The position numbers and the translations under genes were made by a program. Under the pieces are notes generated by a model that saw nothing but the letters and a program-made list of their open reading frames with translations, made no database searches and was not told where the DNA came from. Positions 1 through 4,689 of a DNA stretch of 6,581 bases are shown here, piece by piece. Position 1 is the first letter of the stretch. Every line of letters begins with the position of its first letter. The stretch is from Oscillospiraceae bacterium (GTDB lineage: Bacteria > Bacillota > Clostridia > Oscillospirales > Ruminococcaceae): assembly GCA_022511485.1 (NCBI GenBank), contig JAFLUJ010000328.1:1-6581 (forward strand). Reading direction: 5' to 3'.

Positions 1-8
1 TTGTCTTA

Positions 9-24
9 TTGTACTTTTATACAA
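9..24. promoter_or_regulatory. Inverted repeat over the -35 region, possible operator
   Basis: TTGTA at 9-13 is mirrored by TACAA at 20-24 with a 6-bp spacer, a 16-bp dyad lying between the -35 and the extended -10. A protein bound here would compete with RNA polymerase. Another TTGTA half-site occurs at 60-64 and another TACAA at 100-104. The arms are only 5 bp in an AT-rich stretch, so chance occurrence is quite possible. No known regulator motif is recognised. Confidence 0.25.
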
Positions 25-38
25 ATTTATGTTATAAT
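9..38 (+). promoter_or_regulatory. Likely sigma-A promoter of the three-gene operon, extended -10 type
   Basis: A perfect TATAAT lies at 33-38 and is preceded by TG at 30-31, one base upstream, which makes an extended -10 element. A weak -35 (TTGTAC, 9-14, three of six consensus bases) sits 18 bp upstream, and an extended -10 tolerates a poor -35. Transcription should start near base 45, giving a leader of about 80 nt before the first gene. The surrounding bases are AT-rich, unlike the coding sequence that follows. No other good promoter is visible in the short gaps between the genes, so this one probably drives all three. The assignment rests on motif matching only. Confidence 0.7.
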
Positions 39-107
39 GAAAAAAATCGGGTGTCTCAGTTGTATTTATATCAGAGGGGTAAATATGTCCGTTTACAGAT
101 ACAAAGA

Positions 108-115
108 AAAGGGGA
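108..115 (+). promoter_or_regulatory. Ribosome binding site that decides the start of the first gene
   Basis: The purine run AAAGGGGA sits 9 nt before the ATG at 125, a normal distance. An alternative in-frame ATG at 116 would begin directly after this run, too close for efficient initiation. In the second gene the matching bases read AAGGCTTCTATG, with AAG where the first gene has ATG at 116, so only the downstream ATG is shared by the paralogues. The start is therefore placed at 125. Confidence 0.75.
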
Positions 116-117
116 AT

Positions 118-185
118 GGCTTCTATGAAAAGATCAATCGCAAAAACCGCCGCTCTTATTATGGCAGTGATGATGACGGGGACTG
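118..185 (+). repeat. Near-identical 5' segment shared with the second gene (copy 1)
   Basis: This 68-bp segment matches 2386-2453 at 63 of 68 positions. It covers the last 7 bp of the leader and the first 20 codons. All five differences are third-codon changes that leave the amino acid unchanged (Ser, Ile, Lys, Ile, Ala). Identity drops sharply downstream, where the signal peptide cleavage region begins. Confidence 0.9.
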
Positions 186-2365
186 GGATCCCCTGCACAG
201 CCTCGGCTATGTCGGGAATGCTGGACTACTACTACGAAACTGACATGACAAAGGATGACGCCATTGCTGTTGTAAAAAGCAGGGTAAACATTCCAAGCGG
301 ACTGTCTAAGTTTTACATCCGCGGATGCAATATCAATGATACATATGGGTATAGGCTCGAATGGCATACTCCCTCAAAATCAAAGAAATACAAATCTATT
401 GAGTTCACTGTTCTGGGAGACATCATTTTCAGCTATAAGGTCACGGAAGAAAGTGATAATGATACAACTCAGACCGGACTGCGGTTTGCGGAGCTTACAG
501 AGGATGTGCTCCTCAAAAGAGCTAAGGCGTATATAAAGAAGTATAATCCGTCCATGGACGGTAATGTAAAGTTTGAACTCAGCCATTATGTGCCTGAGAC
601 CCGCTCGGCGGTAATAAATTTCAAGCGATACGAAAACGGCGTCTATGTAAGGAACAACAAGGGAAGCATCTATCTTGATATGGACACGGGAGAGCTGAAA
701 AGCTTTTCTCTGTCCTGGATAGAAAACGCTGAATTTACAGATCCCGGAACAGCAAAAAGCTCGTCTGAGATGAGGAATATATACAAGAGGCTTTACTCGC
801 TTACTCCATGTTATAAACTTGAGGAGTGGAAACCGTCAAGCACGGTAACTACATATGTTGTTTACTCTCCGGACATGACTTCTCCGATAGATGCGTATAC
901 CGGACAGCCCTCTGCTTTACCGGATGATATGGAGGAGGCAGAGGGAAGAAGCTTTTCCGATGTCATGGGCAGAAAGGACGACGGGGACGACTATTACGAT
1001 TACCCTGATTATGCACCGGTTTTTACCACATGGACGAGTATGATCAAGGAGGATGAGGTCAGTATCACAAGGGAGCAGGTGACTGAGATACTTAAAAAGG
1101 ATAAGTTTGTCGCTCTCACTGACGATTACGAGATAAGCAGCTATACGGTTCATTCTGATGATGCTCCTAAGCTGATAATTGACAAGAAAGCCGGTAAGGC
1201 TTATCCGGAGGAAGGGGACGAGACAAGCCGTTTCCGCATAAGCGTCGAATATCTTTTGAAAGAAAAGCTCCGGTCAACGTATAACGGGTATCAGAAAATA
1301 AACGCTGAGATCGATGCTGAAACAGGAAAGATACTTTCGATGAGCAAGGAAGATTTTAATGGGGAGCATCCAAAGCTTGATGTGAAAAAGGCTAATGCTG
1401 CTGCATATGAGGTACTTAAGGCGTACGGCGGAGATATTATGAATGAATACAGGGCTGATGAAAAAAATGATGCTCCTGTCAGGCTGTTACGGACAGAAAA
1501 CAGAAAAAATTCAGATGGGGAGATAGTTGAAACAGAGGTATATGAGACCGTCAGATCATTTAAATACACACGCTATGTGAACGGAATAAGGGTCGATGGA
1601 GATGATATATATGTGGCTGTCGACTCCAATGGTGTTATAACATGGTATCATCCCACCTATACTGTGGCGGCGTTCCCGGATGATATATTTACACGGGCGG
1701 AGGCTTTTGACAGGTTTTTTGAACAGATGGATATGGATTATTATTATGACGGCTGGATAGCTGATGACGGCTCTGTAAATACATATCTGGTGTATAAAAT
1801 GCCGGAATTCTTTCTTGACGCAAGGACAGGAGCTCTGTGCTTCTTTAACGGCAGACCTTTTTATAGAGAAGTTTCCGCAGAAAAAGGGGAATACATAGAT
1901 ATCAGCGGTATCCCGGAAGAGCAGGCGATAATCACCATGAAAAAGTACGGAGTCCTAATGAAAGATGCAGATTATGAGGGGTTTTATGAGGAGTTTAGTC
2001 CGTCAAGGGAGATAACCGAGTCAGATTTCAGGAGGCTGCTTAAACAGGTTATCGGAGAGCGATTGGCTGATTCGGAAATTGATTGGCGCTCTAAAAATGA
2101 TGATCTTACAAGAGAAAGAGCGGCGGTCATATTTACAGAATATTACGATCAGGACGTAATTGCAAAGCTTAAGAAAAACCCCAAGCTCCCGTTCAGCGAT
2201 GTAAAGGACACTGATAAAAACGCAGGAGCGATATATGCAGCCTATACTCTGGGCTTTATAGGCAAGGGAGACGGCAAGTTTAACGGAAGCAAAAAGCTCA
2301 CCCGTGCCGAAGTTATGCAGATGATATATGACTATGTTGATCTCGTATCAGGATCGGCAGCATAA
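125..2365 (+). CDS. Secreted YcdB/YcdC-domain protein with C-terminal SLH region, paralogue 1
   Basis: Predicted exported, wall-attached protein of 746 aa; biochemical function unknown. Residues 1-28 form a signal peptide (basic MKR, hydrophobic AALIMAVMM, cleavage expected after TASA). The mature part holds two similar halves, about 42-260 and 315-569. Each has a TK/TR-type helix start, a PepSY-like strand segment, a core RYxNG motif (R168-G172 and R483-G487), an acidic turn such as DMDTGEL or DSNGVI, and a closing DAxTG strand (D256, D565). They are separated by an acidic, Tyr-rich linker around 285-296 (DDGDDYYDYPDY). A YYYDGW motif lies at 539-544. From about 590 the protein becomes SLH-like, with YIDI at 590, LTRER at 661, FSDV at 690 and LTRAE at 725. 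SLH modules bind secondary cell-wall polymers in Gram-positive bacteria. It is first in a likely operon, 27 bp ahead of its paralogue. It is the most divergent copy in the middle. Domain names are from motif recall, not a profile search; exported SLH protein is the firmer part of the call. Confidence 0.85.
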   Translation: MKRSIAKTAALIMAVMMTGTGIPCTASAMSGMLDYYYETDMTKDDAIAVVKSRVNIPSGLSKFYIRGCNINDTYGYRLEWHTPSKSKKYKSIEFTVLGDIIFSYKVTEESDNDTTQTGLRFAELTEDVLLKRAKAYIKKYNPSMDGNVKFELSHYVPETRSAVINFKRYENGVYVRNNKGSIYLDMDTGELKSFSLSWIENAEFTDPGTAKSSSEMRNIYKRLYSLTPCYKLEEWKPSSTVTTYVVYSPDMTSPIDAYTGQPSALPDDMEEAEGRSFSDVMGRKDDGDDYYDYPDYAPVFTTWTSMIKEDEVSITREQVTEILKKDKFVALTDDYEISSYTVHSDDAPKLIIDKKAGKAYPEEGDETSRFRISVEYLLKEKLRSTYNGYQKINAEIDAETGKILSMSKEDFNGEHPKLDVKKANAAAYEVLKAYGGDIMNEYRADEKNDAPVRLLRTENRKNSDGEIVETEVYETVRSFKYTRYVNGIRVDGDDIYVAVDSNGVITWYHPTYTVAAFPDDIFTRAEAFDRFFEQMDMDYYYDGWIADDGSVNTYLVYKMPEFFLDARTGALCFFNGRPFYREVSAEKGEYIDISGIPEEQAIITMKKYGVLMKDADYEGFYEEFSPSREITESDFRRLLKQVIGERLADSEIDWRSKNDDLTRERAAVIFTEYYDQDVIAKLKKNPKLPFSDVKDTDKNAGAIYAAYTLGFIGKGDGKFNGSKKLTRAEVMQMIYDYVDLVSGSAA
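2261..2328 (+). repeat. Near-identical 3' SLH segment shared with the second gene (copy 1)
   Basis: This 68-bp segment matches 4544-4611 at 64 of 68 positions and encodes the last SLH module around the TRAE motif. Three of the four differences change an amino acid (Asp/Asn, Leu/Ile, Val/Ala), all conservatively. The matching segment of the third gene lies beyond the window. Confidence 0.9.
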
Positions 2366-2373
2366 AAAATATC

Positions 2374-2387
2374 AGGAAAGGGAAAGG
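2374..2387 (+). promoter_or_regulatory. Purine-rich ribosome binding region of the second gene
   Basis: AGGAAAGGGAAAGG lies in the 27-bp gap after the first gene and offers several Shine-Dalgarno registers 5-10 nt ahead of the ATG at 2393. The gap has no hairpin or T-run, so no terminator separates the two genes. Confidence 0.75.
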
Positions 2388-2453
2388 CTTCTATGAAAAG
2401 ATCTATTGCAAAGACCGCCGCTCTTATCATGGCGGTGATGATGACGGGGACTG
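2386..2453 (+). repeat. Near-identical 5' segment shared with the first gene (copy 2)
   Basis: Partner of 118-185, with 63 of 68 identical bases and only synonymous differences in the coding part. The shared GGCTTCT just before the ATG shows that the homology extends into the untranslated bases, as expected if the duplication unit included the ribosome binding region. Confidence 0.9.
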
Positions 2454-4648
2454 CAATTCCCGCTTCTGTTTCGGCAGAACCGGGTGGGACGGTCTCAACC
2501 GAGTCCAACGAAAGCGACAAGGCTCTGAGGGAGGCTCTCACCATCGTAAAAAAGAGAGTGACTATCCCGTCGGAGCTGTCCGAATTCTATTACAACAATG
2601 CAGAAGAATACGGCACAAAGGCGTTCAATTTCACATGGAATACTCCTGATGATGCCAAAACCTACAAGCAGCTTAATATTTCCATTGTGGGAAATATCAT
2701 TGTCAGCTATGAGCTTTATGATTCCGGCGATGAATCAGAAAAGAACGGCTTCGGATTTGCAAAGCTTTCAGAGAAGAAGATCCTCCAAAAGGCAAAGGAG
2801 CATCTGAAACGTCTTGACCCGTCTATTGGCGATAATGCAAGGCTGGAGCTCGGTCATGTCAGTCTCTATACAAATACAGCAAGTGTGACTATCGAAAGAT
2901 ACGAGACCGGTGTACCGGTAAAGAACAATTACGGAGAGATGTATCTCAATAAAAATACAGGGGAGCTTCAATACTTTTCTCTTGCCTGGGCGGACAATGC
3001 AAAATTTCCAGACTCAAAGAATGCAAAAACAGTGGCTGAGATACAGCAGGATTTCAAAAAACTCTGCAAGCTGACGCCTTATTATGTTATAAATAAAAAC
3101 TGGTATACCGGAGAGGTCACTGCAAATATTGTATATGATCCTGATTTTCCTTCCGAAATAGACGCATTTACAGGAAAGAAGTCCACCATATGGGAGGATA
3201 TGAGAAATGCTGAGGGTAAAAGGCTTTCTTCTATACTCTACGGTATCACTGATGATTATGACGACGCTTCGTCATATGCAGGAGTAGCCGATGACGGCGA
3301 CGATGACTCCATGTTCACGGAGGAAGAGCTTAAAAAGATACAGCAGGAAGAAAGTCTTCTTACAAAGGAGCAGGTGTTCGAGCTTCTTAAAAATGATAAG
3401 ATAGTGGCTCTTACCGATGACTATGAAGTAAGCAAATATAGTGTGTCTTCAAGAAAAGAGTATCCGGTGGTGCTTGACAATGAAAGAGGTATTGCTTATT
3501 CCGATAAGAGCAAGGAAGAAGAGAACTTCTATGTCAGTGTGACTTACAAGGTCAAGGACGCAGTCAAGGATAAATTCAAAGGATATAAAACAGTATATGT
3601 TTACCTTAATGCCGGAACGGGAGAGATCATCTCGATGGAGAAGTGGGGTCTGGCTGGCGAGCTTCCCAGGCTTGACGTTAAAAAGTCCGCCGCCGCTGCC
3701 GATGAGGCTGCAAAAGCATTTGACGGCGACATCTTCCATGAGTACAAAGCAAACGAGGGCAACAGCGCTCCTGTCCAGGTGTGGACAAACACTATACTGG
3801 CTAAGGACGGACAGACGGTGGAGACGGAAAGATATGAGACCTACAGAACATTCGGATATTCACGCTATGTAAACGGCATCCAGGTGTATGGTGACGGTAT
3901 ATATGTGGAGGTTGACTCAAACGGTGTTGTCACGGAGTACAGCTCCACCTATACCGAAGCAGTATTCCCCTCTGCTGATATACTTACACCTGATCAGGCT
4001 CTTGACAAACTCTTTAAGCAGCAGAAGTTCCATTATTACTATGACGGCTGGGTAGGCAAGGACGGCTCAATACACACCTATCTGATCTACAGAATGGATG
4101 GCTTCTATCTCAACGCAAAAACGGGAGAGCTGTCCGGCTGGAGCGGCGTGCCTGTGAAAAAGGACGAGACATCAGACGGTGAGGTAAAATACACGGACAT
4201 CAAGGGCATACCGCAGGAGCAGGCTATCCTTACGTTACAGAAGTATAATATCGTTCTGACCACGGACAGCAAGTTTGATCCCACAGGGGATATAACCGAG
4301 TACGAGTTCAGGAATCTTCTTATAAAGGCTCTGGAAGTGGATGCAAACGATAGTGATATTGACAAAAATGTCATGAAGGAGACGGCTCTTACAAGAGAAG
4401 GAGCAGCGGTCATCTACACAAGATGCTACGATACCGGCGGGATAACAAATATCAGGGGGATTTTCAAACCTCCCTACAGCGACGTAAAAAGCTCGGACAA
4501 AAATGCAGGAGCGATCACTGTGGCGTATTCAAGGGGCTTTTTCGGCAAGGGAAACGGCAAATTTAACGGAAGCAAAAAGATCACCCGTGCCGAAGCTATG
4601 CAGATGATATACGATCATATTCTTTTACTGTCAGGACAAAGCAAATAA
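2393..4648 (+). CDS. Secreted YcdB/YcdC-domain protein with C-terminal SLH region, paralogue 2
   Basis: Predicted exported, wall-attached protein of 751 aa with the same plan as its neighbours; biochemical role unknown. The signal peptide is residues 1-28 (cleavage expected after ASVSA, before EPGG). The first repeated half runs from about 43 and includes R169-Y-E-T-G173, where Thr replaces the Asn of the usual NG pair. An acidic linker spans about 287-305 with DDGDDD at 300-305. The second half starts near 323 (LTKEQ) and contains R491-Y-V-N-G495 and YYYDGW at 548-553. The SLH region starts at Y600 (YTDIKG), with LTREG at 666, YSDV at 695 and ITRAE at 730. It lies 27 bp after the first gene and 41 bp before the third, with no terminator on either side. 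In the middle it is closer to paralogue 3 (28 of 36 residues around YYYDGW) than to paralogue 1 (20 of 36). The frame is intact, with no sign of decay. A substrate or partner cannot be read from the sequence. Confidence 0.87.
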   Translation: MKRSIAKTAALIMAVMMTGTAIPASVSAEPGGTVSTESNESDKALREALTIVKKRVTIPSELSEFYYNNAEEYGTKAFNFTWNTPDDAKTYKQLNISIVGNIIVSYELYDSGDESEKNGFGFAKLSEKKILQKAKEHLKRLDPSIGDNARLELGHVSLYTNTASVTIERYETGVPVKNNYGEMYLNKNTGELQYFSLAWADNAKFPDSKNAKTVAEIQQDFKKLCKLTPYYVINKNWYTGEVTANIVYDPDFPSEIDAFTGKKSTIWEDMRNAEGKRLSSILYGITDDYDDASSYAGVADDGDDDSMFTEEELKKIQQEESLLTKEQVFELLKNDKIVALTDDYEVSKYSVSSRKEYPVVLDNERGIAYSDKSKEEENFYVSVTYKVKDAVKDKFKGYKTVYVYLNAGTGEIISMEKWGLAGELPRLDVKKSAAAADEAAKAFDGDIFHEYKANEGNSAPVQVWTNTILAKDGQTVETERYETYRTFGYSRYVNGIQVYGDGIYVEVDSNGVVTEYSSTYTEAVFPSADILTPDQALDKLFKQQKFHYYYDGWVGKDGSIHTYLIYRMDGFYLNAKTGELSGWSGVPVKKDETSDGEVKYTDIKGIPQEQAILTLQKYNIVLTTDSKFDPTGDITEYEFRNLLIKALEVDANDSDIDKNVMKETALTREGAAVIYTRCYDTGGITNIRGIFKPPYSDVKSSDKNAGAITVAYSRGFFGKGNGKFNGSKKITRAEAMQMIYDHILLLSGQSK
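4544..4611 (+). repeat. Near-identical 3' SLH segment shared with the first gene (copy 2)
   Basis: Partner of 2261-2328, with 64 of 68 identical bases across the final SLH module. The two genes diverge just after it, at the last dozen codons. Confidence 0.9.
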
Positions 4649-4677
4649 TACTAATCCCAAGTCAAAAAATATAAAAA

Positions 4678-4685
4678 AGGAAGGG
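4678..4685 (+). promoter_or_regulatory. Ribosome binding site of the third gene
   Basis: AGGAAGGG ends 4 nt before the ATG at 4690, and its AGGA core is 8 nt away, a good Shine-Dalgarno. The 41-bp gap (4649-4689) is AT-rich and contains no stem-loop. A TATAAA at 4670-4675 has no -35 and would put the transcript start on top of the ribosome site, so read-through from the upstream gene is more likely than a separate promoter. Confidence 0.75.
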
Positions 4686-4689
4686 TTTT

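Larger units (their letters stand above)
85..243 (+). other. Possible upstream open reading frame (52 aa) overlapping the first gene
   Basis: An ATG at 85 is preceded by a strong ribosome-binding sequence, AGAGGGG (73-79), at 5 nt spacing. The frame runs 52 codons to TGA at 241-243, overlapping the first gene by about 119 nt in a different frame. The predicted product begins MSVYRYKEKGNGFYEK and resembles no family I know. Beyond base 118 it is simply another frame of a conserved signal-peptide gene, so its protein sequence is unlikely to be selected. If translated at all, it would more plausibly act as a leader that modulates initiation at base 125. The strong Shine-Dalgarno is the only reason it is listed. 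Confidence 0.2.

Noticed and set aside
185..208. Cys24 near the signal peptide end of paralogue 1 as a lipobox
   Set aside because: The context is TGIPC, with Pro just before Cys and no Leu/Ala/Gly lipobox; paralogues 2 and 3 have Ala there. Ordinary signal peptidase I cleavage after TASA fits better.
977..1015. Acidic Asp-rich linkers as dockerin or EF-hand calcium loops
   Set aside because: No paired DxNxDG-type loop with the expected spacing is present in any copy; the runs are simply acidic and variable.
1291..1569. Antisense reading frames of 60-100 codons across all three genes
   Set aside because: They are opposite-strand shadows of conserved coding sequence, have no sensible ribosome sites, and give low-complexity Ser/Phe/Leu-rich products.
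4649..4689. Separate promoter or terminator between genes 2 and 3
   Set aside because: TATAAA at 4670-4675 has no -35 and would start transcription at the ribosome site; there is no stem-loop with a T-run.
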